A DNA stretch of 64,000 bases from Microbacteriaceae bacterium MWH-Ta3 (GTDB taxonomy: Bacteria; Actinomycetota; Actinomycetes; Actinomycetales; Microbacteriaceae), in the NCBI GenBank assembly GCA_003053925.1, contig QBKD01000001.1:1480825-1544824 (forward strand), in the 5' to 3' direction. Both the position numbers and the translations under genes were made by a program. Positions 29,570 through 40,276 of the stretch are shown piece by piece; the first letter of the stretch is position 1; the number at the start of each line of letters is the position of its first letter. The notes under the pieces were generated by a model. The model did no database searches and was not told where the DNA came from. It worked only from the letters and a program-made list of their open reading frames with translations.

Positions 29570-30522
29570 CGCAGACCGGGGTTTTCGGCCAACAACGCCG
29601 GCATGCCCTGGGACAGCACCCGACCGAACACCATATCGGGGTCCAAACGACGCAGTTCCTCAGCGATGCAGTCTCCCAGGGTACGCAGCGGAAGCGAAAT
29701 CACGTGATCGGGTTGTCCTGGCTGCAGCAGTCGGGCGAAACCGGGCTCAGTACGCTCCAAGACAATGCTGCCGTCCTCGCGGACAATCTCGGCGCGCATG
29801 ATGCTGCCCATGGCGTTTTCTTCACCCAGATCGAGGGTTACGGGCACGCCCAGAGCGGCACGCAGCCACGCAGCTAACAGAATCGGCGACGACGAATCTC
29901 GTGCACCCGACACTCGTGCCGAGAGAATCGGTGCGTGCTGCGAGGAATCGAGCGTTGCGGCCAGCTGTGCGCGCCACAACGTAATGCGCGTCCAGGCCAA
30001 ATCTACGTCGCCGGGTCGATAGCACCGCGTCATGATGTCCAGAAGTTCCAGAGGGTTCGTTGCCGAGATGGTGTCGGCAATACGATGACCCGCTACCTGG
30101 CCCAACGAGGTCAACGACATGTCCTCGGGGCACGAATCGGGCCACCACGCCACCATCGGAGCATCGGGCAGAAGCAATCCATTGATGAGGCCCTGTGGAT
30201 CTTCCATCATTGCGCCCGCCGCGCGCAAAATGATGACCTCGCTGGCACCTGCGTCGCCACCGAGGCGAATTTCGGCATCCAAAATATCTCCGGAGGCACC
30301 CGGTGCAACGGTCGTCAACACGATGATGCGCATCGGGTGTTCGCGGGATGCCTCGTTGGCCGCCGAAATGGCCTGCTCTTCTGACTCATCGGTGGTGGTG
30401 ATGACCAGCGTGAGAACTCGGCCCAGTGCAACAGCGCCGCCCTCGTCGCGTGCACGCTGCAGTTCCTTGAGAATCTGCGCAATCGTGGTGTTCGGCAGGG
30501 GAATAATCACGGGCGTCTCCAT
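29566..30522 (-). CDS. opcA: Glucose-6-phosphate dehydrogenase assembly protein OpcA
   Basis: Partner protein needed for full activity of glucose-6-phosphate dehydrogenase in cyanobacteria and actinobacteria. The 318-residue protein begins VIIPLPNTTIAQILKELQ and contains the conserved LPDAPMVAWWPDSCPED and DLAWTRITLWRAQLA segments. It overlaps zwf by 16 bases and pgl by four, which suggests tightly coupled synthesis with its target enzyme. Confidence 0.93.
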   Translation of the reverse strand: METPVIIPLPNTTIAQILKELQRARDEGGAVALGRVLTLVITTTDESEEQAISAANEASREHPMRIIVLTTVAPGASGDILDAEIRLGGDAGASEVIILRAAGAMMEDPQGLINGLLLPDAPMVAWWPDSCPEDMSLTSLGQVAGHRIADTISATNPLELLDIMTRCYRPGDVDLAWTRITLWRAQLAATLDSSQHAPILSARVSGARDSSSPILLAAWLRAALGVPVTLDLGEENAMGSIMRAEIVREDGSIVLERTEPGFARLLQPGQPDHVISLPLRTLGDCIAEELRRLDPDMVFGRVLSQGMPALLAENPGLR

Positions 30523-32030
30523 TCACGGCCGTCACGGCGCAACAAATCATGTGCCGATTCCGGGCCCCACGAACCGGGAGCATAGGGCTCGGGCGTTCCC
30601 GCGGATGCCCAGAATTCCTCGATGGGATCCAGAATCTTCCACGAGAGTTCAACCTCTTCGTGGCGGGGGAACAGAGGCGGATCACCCAACAGCACGTCCA
30701 AAATCAGGCGCTCGTAAGCCTCGGGGCTTTCCTCGGTGAAGGCGTGTCCATAGCCGAAGTCCATGGTCACATCGCGCACCTGCATGCCGGCACCGGGAAT
30801 CTTGGAACCGAATCGCATGGTGACACCCTCGTCGGGCTGCACACGAATAACCAAAGCGTTTTCACCGAGGCTCGACGTCTGGCTTGCTTCAAACAAGTAT
30901 TGCGGCGCACGCTTGAAGACCACGGCGATTTCGGTGACTCGACGACCCAGTCGCTTGCCCGCACGAAGATAAAACGGAACGCCACTCCAGCGTCGCGTGT
31001 TGATGTTCAGGCGCATGGCCGCGTACGTTTCCGTGATCGACGCGGGGTTCATGCCCTCTTCCTCAAGGAAACCCTTGACGAAGTGTCCGCCCTGCCAGCC
31101 CGATGCGTACTGTCCGCGTGCGGTGGCCGTCGACAGGTCCTCGGGAAGACTGACGGCAGACAGAACTTTTTCCTTTTCCGCGCGAAGGTCCGCAGCGTCG
31201 AACGACACCGGTTCCTCCATAGCGGTCAACGCCAACAGCTGCAACAAGTGGTTCTGAATCACATCGCGCGCCGCGCCAATGCCGTCGTAGTAGCCGGCAC
31301 GACCGCCCACACCGATGTCTTCCGCCATCGTGATTTGCACGTGGTCGACATAGTTTGCGTTCCAGATGGGTTCGTAGAACATGTTGGCAAAACGCAACGC
31401 CAAGATGTTCTGAACGGTTTCCTTGCCCAAATAGTGGTCAATCCGGAAGACGGAATCCGCGGGAAACACCGATTCGACTACGTTGTTCAGTTCACGAGCG
31501 GTCTTGAGGTTGTCACCGAAAGGCTTTTCGATGACGACGCGTCTCCATTGATCATCCTGCGGAGTTGCAAGGCCCGAACGACGCAGCTGCTCGGTCACAA
31601 GGGGGAAGGAACGGGGCGGAATCGACAGGTAAAACGCGTGATTGCCCATGGTGCCGCGCTCGCGGTCCAGCTCGGCAACGGTCTCTCCCAACCGGTCGAA
31701 CGCGGCATCGTCATCAAAGTCGCCCGAAACGAAACGAATGCCCGCGGACAACTGACGCCACACGTCCTCGCGGAACGGGGTACGCGCGTACTGCTTGACC
31801 GAATCGTGGACGACCTGCATGAATTCCGCATTCGACCATTCACGACGGGCAAAGCCAACGAGGGCGAACCCGGGAGGCAACAGACCGCGGTTCGCGAGGT
31901 CATACACAGCGGGCAAAAGCTTCTTGCGCGACAAGTCACCGGTGACACCGAAGATCACCAGACCCGAGGGGCCAGCGATACGACTGAGTCGACGATCCTC
32001 GGGATCGCGCAGGGGATTGACAAAGTCCAT
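30507..32030 (-). CDS. zwf: Glucose-6-phosphate 1-dehydrogenase
   Basis: First enzyme of the oxidative pentose phosphate pathway, producing NADPH. The 507-residue protein has the N-terminal dinucleotide motif FGVTGDLSRKKLLPA, the substrate and catalytic signature RIDHYLGKE, and KPFGDNLKTAREL. ATG 32030 is chosen because it starts two bases after the pgi stop and gives the usual N-terminus; an upstream in-frame start would lie inside pgi. OpcA is encoded directly downstream. Confidence 0.96.
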   Translation of the reverse strand: MDFVNPLRDPEDRRLSRIAGPSGLVIFGVTGDLSRKKLLPAVYDLANRGLLPPGFALVGFARREWSNAEFMQVVHDSVKQYARTPFREDVWRQLSAGIRFVSGDFDDDAAFDRLGETVAELDRERGTMGNHAFYLSIPPRSFPLVTEQLRRSGLATPQDDQWRRVVIEKPFGDNLKTARELNNVVESVFPADSVFRIDHYLGKETVQNILALRFANMFYEPIWNANYVDHVQITMAEDIGVGGRAGYYDGIGAARDVIQNHLLQLLALTAMEEPVSFDAADLRAEKEKVLSAVSLPEDLSTATARGQYASGWQGGHFVKGFLEEEGMNPASITETYAAMRLNINTRRWSGVPFYLRAGKRLGRRVTEIAVVFKRAPQYLFEASQTSSLGENALVIRVQPDEGVTMRFGSKIPGAGMQVRDVTMDFGYGHAFTEESPEAYERLILDVLLGDPPLFPRHEEVELSWKILDPIEEFWASAGTPEPYAPGSWGPESAHDLLRRDGREWRRP

Positions 32031-32032
32031 GG

Positions 32033-33619
32033 TTATGCCGTGACTCCACACGCCGCCGCAACAACGGCGTACCCCGCAGGGTTGGTGACGGTCAACGTGA
32101 GTACCGGACGGCCATGTTCCGCTAGCACCGTGGCGTCACCACGTGCCTGTGCGGCGATCAATTCACCGAAGGTGAACGGACGGCCGGGAATAGCACGATC
32201 CGCTTCTTCCCGGGCAACGACCTGCAGGAATGCTCCCTGAGCGGGTCCGCCCTTGTGATACTGGCCCGTCGAGTGCAGGAATCGAGGCCCCCACCCAAAG
32301 GTGACGGGTCGCGCCGTGCGCGCCGCCAACGGGTTACGGACTGCATCGAGTCCCGAATCGCCTTCGCGGTCGGCATAGACCTGCACCGCGAGGTAGCCAT
32401 CGGTCGCCAGAGTAGCCAACAGCTCGTCAACCGCACCCGACACGGTGGTCGCGGTGACGGTGAACCCTGCGGCGGAAATCTCGACACCGGCATCGATGGC
32501 CTGCGGCACAACGACCTCGGGGGTGGTGTCCAGCAGCGCACGAGCAGCAATCTTCGCCGACTCCACGTCTGGCTGGTCGAACGGGTTGATACCCAGGATT
32601 CGGCCGGCCACAACCGTCGCGAACTCCCACAGAAGCAACTGTGCACCCAGCGAACCGGCCACAACGACATCGTCGCCGTGCGCCTCGGAATCGGAATCAG
32701 TGATGTGCGCAACCAGGACATCGGTGGCGCCCTGTGTCAGTTCAGGCGCGTCCTCGTCTACGACGACAGGAAGTACTCCCGTGGAGTTCTTGCCCGTCGA
32801 TTCTGCAACCAATTGCTCGATCCAGTCACCGATTCCGACAATCGACGACTCGGCGGCGTCGATAACAAGCTTGTCGCGACGCGGGTTCGTTGCCGCCATT
32901 GCAGCGCCCAAAATCAGGCCGGGGTTTGCTGCGTCGTCGGTCAAGAGTGTCGACAACGCGTCGTCGGCCTCGTCGAGCAGGTTGTCAATGTCGACTCCCG
33001 CGAGACCCGAGGGAACCAGCCCGAAAGCGGTCAATGCCGAATAGCGCCCACCGACCGTGGGGTCGGCGTTGAACACCGTGTAGCCGGTATCGCGCGATGC
33101 AACGTCCAAGGGCGAACCCGGGTCGGTCACAATGACAATGCGCGACACGGGATCAATTCCGGCGGCCGTGAATGCCGCCTCGAATGCACGCTTTTGGCTG
33201 TCGGTCTCGGCGGTCGAACCCGACTTCGAGGCCACGACAACAACGGTCTCTTCGATGCTGTCATCGACGACACGCGAGATCTGTGCGGGGTTGGTCGAGT
33301 CGAGCACGACCAACGGAACGCCTGCGGTGCGCGTAATGACCTCGGGGGCCAGCGACGAGCCACCCATTCCGCACAAAACAATGCGGCTGAGACCACGTGC
33401 ACGGAAATCGTCCCGCAAATCAAGAATGTCGGCAACCAGTGCACGCGACACTTCGCTGGCCCGCACCCATCCCAGGCGCACCGATGCCTCGGGCTGCGCC
33501 TCGTCGCCCCACAGGGTCGAATCGGCGGCACCAAGGCGCGATGCGAACCGGTCTGCGACCAGAGTGCCGACCGCGGCGTCACGAGCGGCAGCTGCCGCAC
33601 CGTGAACGCTCACCTTCAT
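32033..33619 (-). CDS. pgi: Glucose-6-phosphate isomerase
   Basis: Interconverts glucose 6-phosphate and fructose 6-phosphate. The 528-residue protein shows the sugar-isomerase features [15 protein letters not shown], the phosphate-binding [11 protein letters not shown] and [15 protein letters not shown]. This is the divergent actinobacterial type often found within pentose phosphate operons. ATG 33619 overlaps the tal stop (ATGA); a longer reading upstream would lie within tal. Confidence 0.92.
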   Translation of the reverse strand: MKVSVHGAAAAARDAAVGTLVADRFASRLGAADSTLWGDEAQPEASVRLGWVRASEVSRALVADILDLRDDFRARGLSRIVLCGMGGSSLAPEVITRTAGVPLVVLDSTNPAQISRVVDDSIEETVVVVASKSGSTAETDSQKRAFEAAFTAAGIDPVSRIVIVTDPGSPLDVASRDTGYTVFNADPTVGGRYSALTAFGLVPSGLAGVDIDNLLDEADDALSTLLTDDAANPGLILGAAMAATNPRRDKLVIDAAESSIVGIGDWIEQLVAESTGKNSTGVLPVVVDEDAPELTQGATDVLVAHITDSDSEAHGDDVVVAGSLGAQLLLWEFATVVAGRILGINPFDQPDVESAKIAARALLDTTPEVVVPQAIDAGVEISAAGFTVTATTVSGAVDELLATLATDGYLAVQVYADREGDSGLDAVRNPLAARTARPVTFGWGPRFLHSTGQYHKGGPAQGAFLQVVAREEADRAIPGRPFTFGELIAAQARGDATVLAEHGRPVLTLTVTNPAGYAVVAAACGVTA

Positions 33620-34722
33620 CGAGCGCCCTCCATGGTGGCGGTCACGATGTCCAGCAGTTCGTTCCACGACACGATGAACTTGTCAACGCCTTCGCGCTCC
33701 AGCAGATCGGTGACGTCGGCAATCGACACACCGAGGGCCTCGATTGACGCAATCAGCGCGCGAGCCTCGTCGTATGTCCCGTGAACGGCATCGGCACGCA
33801 CGTCGGCGTGGTCGAACGTTGCCTCGAGAGTCTTCTCGGGCATCGTGTTGACTGTGTCGGCAACCGCAAGCTCGGTGACGTACATGGTGTCGGGCAGCGA
33901 GGGGTCCTTGACGCCGGTCGACGCCCACAGCGGTCGCTGCGTGTGCGCGCCCTTGGCCAGCAGTGCTGCAGCCCGTTCGCTGGCAAACTTCTGTTCGAAG
34001 AGTTCATACGCCAAACGCGCATTGGCAACGGCAGCCTTACCTGTGAGGGCGCGAGCTTCATCGGTTCCAATCGCCAGCAGGCGCTTGTCAATTTCGGTGT
34101 CGACACGTGAGACGAAGAACGATGCCACCGAACGAATCGTCGACAGGTCAATTCCTGCGGCATCCGCGATCTCCAGACCGGCGAGGTAGGCGTCGATAAC
34201 TTCGGCGTGACGTTCGATGCTGAAGATCAGAGTGACGTTGACACTGATGCCCGCGCCGATTACCGCGGTGATGGCCGTCAGGCCTTCCTTGGTTGCGGGA
34301 ATCTTAATCATGACGTTCTCGCGGTTCACCGTGGCGAACAGTTCCTTCGCCTGCGCAATGGTCGTCTCGGCGTCAAACGCAAGGTGAGGCTCGACCTCGA
34401 TCGACACGCGACCGTCCTGACCGTTCGTGCGGTCGTACACACCGCGGAAGATGTCGCACGCAGCGGCGACGTCGTCGGTGGTGGCGGCGAAGACCGCATC
34501 GGTCACCGAACCGCCAGCGGCCGCGACCTCGCGAATCTGCTCTGCATAGGTTGCGCCGGTGGCGATTGCCGCGGCGAAGATGGTCGGGTTCGTGGTGACA
34601 CCGACAACATTGCGGGACTCAATCAGTGCCTGAAGCGAACCCGACTGAATGCGGTCACGCGACAGGTCGTCGAGCCAAATCGAAACGCCGGCGTCGCTCA
34701 GCTGCTGGGTAGGGGTGGTCAC
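33616..34722 (-). CDS. tal: Transaldolase
   Basis: Moves a dihydroxyacetone unit between sugar phosphates in the non-oxidative pentose phosphate pathway. The 368-residue protein has [26 protein letters not shown], the active-site lysine in [10 protein letters not shown], and [11 protein letters not shown]. The start is GTG 34722, preceded by GAGAGGA; upstream in-frame codons lie in tkt and carry nothing conserved. It starts 16 bases after tkt ends and overlaps pgi by four bases. Confidence 0.95.
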   Translation of the reverse strand: MTTPTQQLSDAGVSIWLDDLSRDRIQSGSLQALIESRNVVGVTTNPTIFAAAIATGATYAEQIREVAAAGGSVTDAVFAATTDDVAAACDIFRGVYDRTNGQDGRVSIEVEPHLAFDAETTIAQAKELFATVNRENVMIKIPATKEGLTAITAVIGAGISVNVTLIFSIERHAEVIDAYLAGLEIADAAGIDLSTIRSVASFFVSRVDTEIDKRLLAIGTDEARALTGKAAVANARLAYELFEQKFASERAAALLAKGAHTQRPLWASTGVKDPSLPDTMYVTELAVADTVNTMPEKTLEATFDHADVRADAVHGTYDEARALIASIEALGVSIADVTDLLEREGVDKFIVSWNELLDIVTATMEGAR

Positions 34723-34738
34723 GATGGTGATCCTCTCG

Positions 34739-36814
34739 TTATCGGGAAATCGAAGTTTCGGCTGCGGCCACAACGGCCTCAGAGGTAATGCCGAACTCAC
34801 GGAACAGGGTCTGGTAGTCGGCCGATGCACCGAAGTGCTCGATCGACACGGCGACACCGTTGGCGCCGATGTAACGGTCCCACCCGAGTGACAGGCCGGC
34901 TTCGACCGACACTCGCGCAGTAACATGGGAAGGCAGAACGGACTCGCGATATTCCGCGGACTGTTCCTCGAACCACTCGAGGCAGGGTGCGCTCACGACG
35001 CGGGCGCCAATTCCCTTGTCGGCCAAGGCCGCACGCGCGTCGACAGCAACGCCAACCTCTGAACCCGTAGCAATCAGAATGACGTCAACGGTTCCCGTGG
35101 GGGAATCCGCCAACACGTAGGCGCCCTTCGAGGTGTGAGAGGCAGCCGCGAAGCCCGAGCCCTCCGAACGATCGTAGACGGGCAGGTTCTGACGCGACAG
35201 CGCGATTCCCGCGGGTCCTTCGCGGCGCTCCAGAATCGTCTTCCACGCCCACGCCGTTTCGTTGGCGTCGGCGGGTCGAACGATGTCCAGGCCGGGAATT
35301 GCACGCAGGGTCGCCAGCTGTTCGATGGGCTGGTGAGTGGGTCCGTCTTCACCGAGTGCCACCGAGTCGTGCGTCCACACGAAGATTGACGGGGTCTTCA
35401 TCAGTGCCGCCAAACGCACCGCGGGGCGCATGTAGTCGCTGAAGATCAGGAAGGTTCCGCCATAGGCGCGGGTCTTTCCGTGCAGGCAGATTCCGTTCAG
35501 AATTGCACCCATCGCGTGTTCGCGAATACCGAAGTGCAGCACGCGGCCGTAGTCGGATCCGCTCCAGTGGGCGGTCGAGTGCTCGGCCGGAACAAACGAC
35601 TTGGCGCCGTTAATGGTCGTGAGGTTCGATTCGGCGAGGTCGGCAGAGCCACCCCACAGTTCGGGCATAACCGCCGCGATGGCGTTCAACACCTTGCCGC
35701 TGGCGGCACGGGTTGCAATCGACGTACCGGCCTCGAATTCGGGCAGTGCGCTGTCAAGACCGTCGGGAAGTTCGCCCAATTCCAGGCGTGCCAGCAGCGC
35801 GGCACCCTCGGGGTTACGAGCAGCCCAGGCGTCGAACTTAACCTGCCATTCGGCACGTACTGCGGCGGCACGATCGGCCAACGAACGGGTGTGGGCGAGG
35901 ACTTCTGCGGGAACAACAAATGACTCGTCGGGGTTCCATCCCAGTGCAACCTTGGTTGCCGCAGCTTCGACGCCACCCAGTGCGGAACCGTGAATCTTTC
36001 CAGTGTTCTGCTTCGAGGGGGCGGGGTAGCCGATGATGGTACTCAGAATAATGAGAGTGGGCTTGTCCGCGACGGTCTTTCCCGCCTCGATTTCGGCGTA
36101 CAACGCGCTGACATCTTCGACGTATCCGGTTTCGGTGCGCCACGACACCTCGCGCACGTCCCAGCCGTATGAACGGTAGCGGGCGGCCACATCTTCGGTG
36201 AACGCGATGTCGGTGTCGTCCTCGATAGAAATCTGGTTCGAGTCATAGATGACCGTGAGATTGCCCAGTTTCTGGTGGCCCGCCAGCGACGACGCTTCGG
36301 CAGTGACACCTTCCTGCATGTCGCCGTCGCCACAAATCACATAGATGTTGTGGTCGAAGGGGCTGGTGCCTGCAGCGGCATCAGCATCGAACAGTCCGCG
36401 CTCGAATCGAGCGGCGTACGCCATACCCACGGCAGAGGCAAGACCCTGACCCAACGGGCCGGTCGTGATTTCGACACCTTTGGTGTGACCGTATTCGGGA
36501 TGACCGGGAGTCTTCGAACCCCAGGTGCGGAACGACTTGAGGTCCTCAATTTCCAGGCCAAACCCACCGAGGAACAACTGGATGTACTGAGTCAGTGACG
36601 AGTGACCAATCGACAGCACGAAACGGTCGCGGCCAATCCACTCGGTGTCGCGCGGATCGTGGCGCATGACCTTCTGGTACAGCGTGTAAGCAACGGGTGC
36701 CATCGACATTGCAGTGCCGGGGTGGCCGTTTCCGACCTTCTCGACCGCATCAACGGCAAGCAGACGGGCGGTATCAACGGCGGTGGCATCCAGCTCGGTC
36801 CACTCAAAGGTCAT
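34739..36814 (-). CDS. tkt: Transketolase
   Basis: Thiamine-diphosphate enzyme that moves two-carbon units between sugar phosphates. The 691-residue protein has the N-terminal [19 protein letters not shown], the cofactor motif [18 protein letters not shown], and the central [11 protein letters not shown] and [20 protein letters not shown]. It is the first gene of the minus-strand pentose phosphate unit. ATG 36814 gives the usual MTFEWTELD start. Confidence 0.96.
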   Translation of the reverse strand: MTFEWTELDATAVDTARLLAVDAVEKVGNGHPGTAMSMAPVAYTLYQKVMRHDPRDTEWIGRDRFVLSIGHSSLTQYIQLFLGGFGLEIEDLKSFRTWGSKTPGHPEYGHTKGVEITTGPLGQGLASAVGMAYAARFERGLFDADAAAGTSPFDHNIYVICGDGDMQEGVTAEASSLAGHQKLGNLTVIYDSNQISIEDDTDIAFTEDVAARYRSYGWDVREVSWRTETGYVEDVSALYAEIEAGKTVADKPTLIILSTIIGYPAPSKQNTGKIHGSALGGVEAAATKVALGWNPDESFVVPAEVLAHTRSLADRAAAVRAEWQVKFDAWAARNPEGAALLARLELGELPDGLDSALPEFEAGTSIATRAASGKVLNAIAAVMPELWGGSADLAESNLTTINGAKSFVPAEHSTAHWSGSDYGRVLHFGIREHAMGAILNGICLHGKTRAYGGTFLIFSDYMRPAVRLAALMKTPSIFVWTHDSVALGEDGPTHQPIEQLATLRAIPGLDIVRPADANETAWAWKTILERREGPAGIALSRQNLPVYDRSEGSGFAAASHTSKGAYVLADSPTGTVDVILIATGSEVGVAVDARAALADKGIGARVVSAPCLEWFEEQSAEYRESVLPSHVTARVSVEAGLSLGWDRYIGANGVAVSIEHFGASADYQTLFREFGITSEAVVAAAETSISR

Positions 36815-36912
36815 GCGAAATCCAATCGTGTTCTTGGTCAATCAGCGGCACACGGAAACTCATCCCGGCCGACTTTGGCACAAGCCCGATATGCGCACAT
36901 TGGGTTCGCCCC

Positions 36913-36918
36913 AGTATA
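36913..36918 (-). promoter_or_regulatory. Candidate -10 of the tkt operon (TATACT)
   Basis: On the minus strand TATACT is a near-ideal -10 hexamer. It would give a leader of about 90 bases before tkt. The -35 position reads GTACTT at 17-base spacing, which is a poor match, so this rests on the -10 alone. The divergent ctaB -10 lies 27 bases away. Confidence 0.42.
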
Positions 36919-36944
36919 CGAGAAAGGGTGTTCGAAAGTACGGA

Positions 36945-36957
36945 TAAAATAATGGGG
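36945..36957 (+). promoter_or_regulatory. Leaderless-type -10 element of ctaB
   Basis: TAAAAT (36945-36950), six bases, then GTG 36957. This is among the closest matches in the window to the standard TATAAT. Confidence 0.72.
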
Positions 36958-37886
36958 TGACAGACACCAACACGACGCCAGATACTGCCGTCAAGCCCAC
37001 CCTTCGACGTGGCGGAAAGATCAGCGCGTACATCGCTCTGACCAAACCGCGGGTAATCGAACTTCTGTTGGTGACCACGGCTCCCGTGATGTTCCTGGCG
37101 GAACGCGGCGTCCCGAACCTCTGGCTCGTTTTGGGCACTCTAGTGGGCGGAGCGCTTAGTGCGGGAAGCGCCAGCGCATTCAATATGTATATCGACCGCG
37201 ACATAGACCGCGTGATGGCTCGCACCCAGGGCCGCCCCATCGTCTCCGGCGAGATCTCGGAACGCGCCGCTCTGATTTTTGCCTGGGCAATCGGAATCGT
37301 CAGCATTGTCTGGTTATGGTTCGTTGCCAACCCGCTGGCCGCCGCACTGTCGCTAGCGGCCATTCTGTTCTACGTATTCGTCTACACATTGCTTTTGAAA
37401 CGACGCACGGAACAGAACATCGTGTGGGGCGGGATCGCCGGCGCGTTCCCGGTACTAATCGGCTGGAGTGCCGTCACAAATTCCCTGACCTGGGAACCGT
37501 GGATTTTGTTTCTCGTCGTCTTCCTCTGGACGCCCGCACATTATTGGCCCTTGTCGCTGCGGTACCGCGAGGATTATGCGAAGGTCGACGTTCCCATGCT
37601 CAGTGTGCTGCGTCCGCGGGTAGCCGTGGGTCTGCAAGTGATCTTGTACGCATGGGCGACAGTTGTGGCCTCGTTGTTACTGATCCCCGTTTCGCCGATG
37701 GGACCGGTCTATAGCGCCGTCGCTTTGGTTCTGGGTGGATGGTTCATCGTCGAGACGCACCGGTTGTATTCACGTGCGATGGGGGAGGGCGATGCTTCGC
37801 CCATGCGCGTGTTCCACGCGAGCAACACCTACTTGACGGCGTTGTTTGTCGCCGTTGCGATCGACCCGCTGGTTGTGCTTACGTAA
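36957..37886 (+). CDS. ctaB: Protoheme IX farnesyltransferase (heme O synthase)
   Basis: Membrane enzyme that adds a farnesyl tail to heme B, giving heme O for cytochrome oxidase. The 309-residue protein has several hydrophobic helices and the prenyltransferase motif [19 protein letters not shown], whose aspartates bind the diphosphate. A second conserved loop reads [20 protein letters not shown]. Its 3' end overlaps the convergent ctaA by 58 bases. Confidence 0.95.
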   Translation: MTDTNTTPDTAVKPTLRRGGKISAYIALTKPRVIELLLVTTAPVMFLAERGVPNLWLVLGTLVGGALSAGSASAFNMYIDRDIDRVMARTQGRPIVSGEISERAALIFAWAIGIVSIVWLWFVANPLAAALSLAAILFYVFVYTLLLKRRTEQNIVWGGIAGAFPVLIGWSAVTNSLTWEPWILFLVVFLWTPAHYWPLSLRYREDYAKVDVPMLSVLRPRVAVGLQVILYAWATVVASLLLIPVSPMGPVYSAVALVLGGWFIVETHRLYSRAMGEGDASPMRVFHASNTYLTALFVAVAIDPLVVLT

Positions 37887-38731
37887 ATCGCGCGAACCGT
37901 CGTGGCGATGATCGTCATCGATAACAGCAGGTGCACGCCGACGAGCGCGGCAGGCAGACCGATCTCAACCTGAATAACGCCCACCGTGATTTGTGCGCAA
38001 TAGTTCGCGAATACCCACAGCCATGCGCGACGCGAACGGACATCACGCCACATCATCACGACGGACGCAGCGACGTATCCCATGGCGACCAGACCCAAGA
38101 CGCGGTGAACCGCCAGCACATCACCAAAGAACAGCCCGTTTCGACTAGCCAAGGTATCTCCGGAATGCGGACCCGCACCTGTCGTCAATACGCCCGCCAC
38201 GATAACGAGAAGAGTGAGCCCGGCGAAGCCCCACCCCGCGAATGACACGTCGCGACGTTTTGGAAGTGTGGTTCCCCACACGCGCATAACAAGGAGAGCG
38301 GCAAGCGCAACCAAGATGGCCGACACCAGGAAATGCACGCCCACGACATAGGGGCCCAGGTCTACCCAGACCGACACTCCACCAATGACAGCCTGCAGAA
38401 GTATTCCCGCGACGAGCGCGATGGACAACCACCACAGGTCGCGACGCGTGCGGCGCATGTTCCACAGCACAACAACCATGGCCAACGCAATAAGCAGCAA
38501 CGGTCCGGTGAGCGTGCGATTCGCAAACTCAATAAAGCCGTGAATTCCCATTTCTGGTGTGTTCACCAGCGATTCCGTGGTGCAGAGCGGCCATTCGGGA
38601 CAGCCCAAGCCCGAACCAGTCAAGCGCACCGCACCTCCCGTCACGACAATGACGATCTCGGAGACGAGCGAGGCCAGCGCCAGGCCTCTAACGGTGCGAG
38701 TAGCGGGAGAAACGGGCAAGCGAAGAGGCAT
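37829..38731 (-). CDS. ctaA: Heme A synthase
   Basis: Membrane enzyme that oxidises heme O to heme A. The 300-residue protein shows about eight hydrophobic helices and the conserved [22 protein letters not shown] motif region near the N-terminus, GFIEFANR with its Glu and Arg, and [11 protein letters not shown] with a heme-ligand His. ATG 38731 is preferred; an in-frame GTG at 38755 would add eight residues. It is convergent with ctaB, its pathway partner. Confidence 0.94.
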   Translation of the reverse strand: MPLRLPVSPATRTVRGLALASLVSEIVIVVTGGAVRLTGSGLGCPEWPLCTTESLVNTPEMGIHGFIEFANRTLTGPLLLIALAMVVVLWNMRRTRRDLWWLSIALVAGILLQAVIGGVSVWVDLGPYVVGVHFLVSAILVALAALLVMRVWGTTLPKRRDVSFAGWGFAGLTLLVIVAGVLTTGAGPHSGDTLASRNGLFFGDVLAVHRVLGLVAMGYVAASVVMMWRDVRSRRAWLWVFANYCAQITVGVIQVEIGLPAALVGVHLLLSMTIIATTVRAIYVSTTSGSIATATNNAVK

Positions 38732-38750
38732 CGTGTGTTCTTTCACTGGG

Positions 38751-38756
38751 TACACT
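38751..38756 (+). promoter_or_regulatory. Candidate -10 of the suf operon (TACACT)
   Basis: TACACT lies about 100 bases before sufB, leaving an untranslated leader. The expected -35 position shows no good match. A 34-codon frame (38761-38865) in the leader runs into the sufB start but is not called as a gene. Confidence 0.4.
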
Positions 38757-38857
38757 GGATATGCAGAGCATGGACCTCCAGTCTATGTTCGGCCCCGCGA
38801 CATCCGTCACGGTCGTCGGCACGATGAACGTGTTGCAAGACGAGAAAGGACAACGAA

Positions 38858-40276
38858 ATGGCTGACATTATCGTCGACCGCCCCGAACTCGAAGGCCTTG
38901 GGCAATACGAGTTTGGATGGCACGACAAAGACGCCGCAGGCGCCAGCGCAGAGCGCGGCATCAACACCGGCGTCGTGGAACGTATTTCCCGCCTGAAGGA
39001 CGAACCCGCCTGGATGCTCGAGCGGCGTCTCAAGGCCCTCGACATCTTCGGCCGCAAGCCCATGCCGAACTGGGGTGCAGACCTCAGCGGCATCGATTTT
39101 GACAACATCAAGTACTTCGTGCGATCGACAGAACGTCGAGCACAATCGTGGGAAGACCTCCCCGAAGATATCCGCAAGACATACGAACGTCTGGGAATCC
39201 CCGAGGCCGAGCGCCAGCGCCTGGTCGCCGGTGTCGCCGCACAGTACGAATCCGAGGTCGTGTACCACCAGATTCGCGAAGATCTCGAACAACAGGGCGT
39301 CATCTTCCTGGACACCGACACCGCACTGAAAGAACACCCCGAAATCTTCCAGGAGTACTTCGGAACCGTTATTCCCTCGGGTGACAACAAGTTTGCGGCA
39401 CTCAACACGGCCGTATGGTCGGGCGGTTCATTCGTCTATGTCCCCAAGGGCGTCCACGTCGAGATCCCGCTGCAGGCCTACTTCCGCATTAATACGGAAA
39501 ACATGGGCCAGTTCGAACGCACGTTGATCATTGCCGACGAGGGCTCGTACGTGCACTACATCGAGGGCTGCACCGCGCCCATTTACAAGTCGGATTCTCT
39601 GCACTCTGCCGTCGTGGAGATCATCGTCAAAAAGAATGCCCGCGTGCGGTACACGACCATTCAGAACTGGTCGAACAATGTCTACAACCTCGTGACCAAG
39701 CGTGCCGTTGCGCACGAGGGCGCCACGATGGAATGGGTCGATGGCAATATCGGCTCGAAGGTCACGATGAAGTACCCCTCGATCTTCCTTGTGGGGGAGG
39801 GCGCCAAGGGCGAAACCCTGTCTGTCGCCTTTGCAGGACCCGGCCAGCACCAGGATGCCGGCGCCAAAATGATTCACCTGGCCCCGAACACCACCTCGAG
39901 CATCATCTCGAAGTCGATTGCCCGTGGTGGCGGCCGTGCCGGTTACCGCGGTGAGGTGCGCATGGGCGAAAACGCGCACAATTCGGCCAACACGGTGCGC
40001 TGTGACGCGCTGTTGATCGACACGATCTCGCGCTCGGATACCTACCCGGGTATTGATATCCGAGTGGACGACGTGCAGTTGGGCCACGAGGCCACGGTCT
40101 CGCGTGTGTCCGAGGAACAGCTGTTCTACCTGCAGTCGCGTGGAATGCCCGAAGACGAGGCCATGGCCATGATTGTGCGCGGGTTCATCGAGCCCATCGC
40201 TCGTGAATTGCCCATGGAGTACGCCCTGGAATTGAACAAGTTGATTGAAATGAACATGGAAGGATCGGTCGGCTAA
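38858..40276 (+). CDS. sufB: Fe-S cluster assembly scaffold SufB
   Basis: Scaffold subunit of the SufBCD complex on which iron-sulfur clusters are built. The 472-residue protein has the family motifs [49 protein letters not shown] and the C-terminal [12 protein letters not shown] and [26 protein letters not shown] precedes the ATG. It opens the suf operon, with sufD directly adjacent. Confidence 0.96.
   Translation: MADIIVDRPELEGLGQYEFGWHDKDAAGASAERGINTGVVERISRLKDEPAWMLERRLKALDIFGRKPMPNWGADLSGIDFDNIKYFVRSTERRAQSWEDLPEDIRKTYERLGIPEAERQRLVAGVAAQYESEVVYHQIREDLEQQGVIFLDTDTALKEHPEIFQEYFGTVIPSGDNKFAALNTAVWSGGSFVYVPKGVHVEIPLQAYFRINTENMGQFERTLIIADEGSYVHYIEGCTAPIYKSDSLHSAVVEIIVKKNARVRYTTIQNWSNNVYNLVTKRAVAHEGATMEWVDGNIGSKVTMKYPSIFLVGEGAKGETLSVAFAGPGQHQDAGAKMIHLAPNTTSSIISKSIARGGGRAGYRGEVRMGENAHNSANTVRCDALLIDTISRSDTYPGIDIRVDDVQLGHEATVSRVSEEQLFYLQSRGMPEDEAMAMIVRGFIEPIARELPMEYALELNKLIEMNMEGSVG

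Noticed and set aside
30549..33784. Two long plus-strand frames (563 and 509 codons) across zwf and pgi
   Set aside because: Both are antisense to well-conserved enzymes in the tkt operon and show no domain, start signal or sensible composition.
38761..38865. 34-codon frame upstream of sufB as a gene
   Set aside because: No Shine-Dalgarno, no recognisable peptide features, and it ends inside the sufB start; listed as a finding about the leader but not as a gene.
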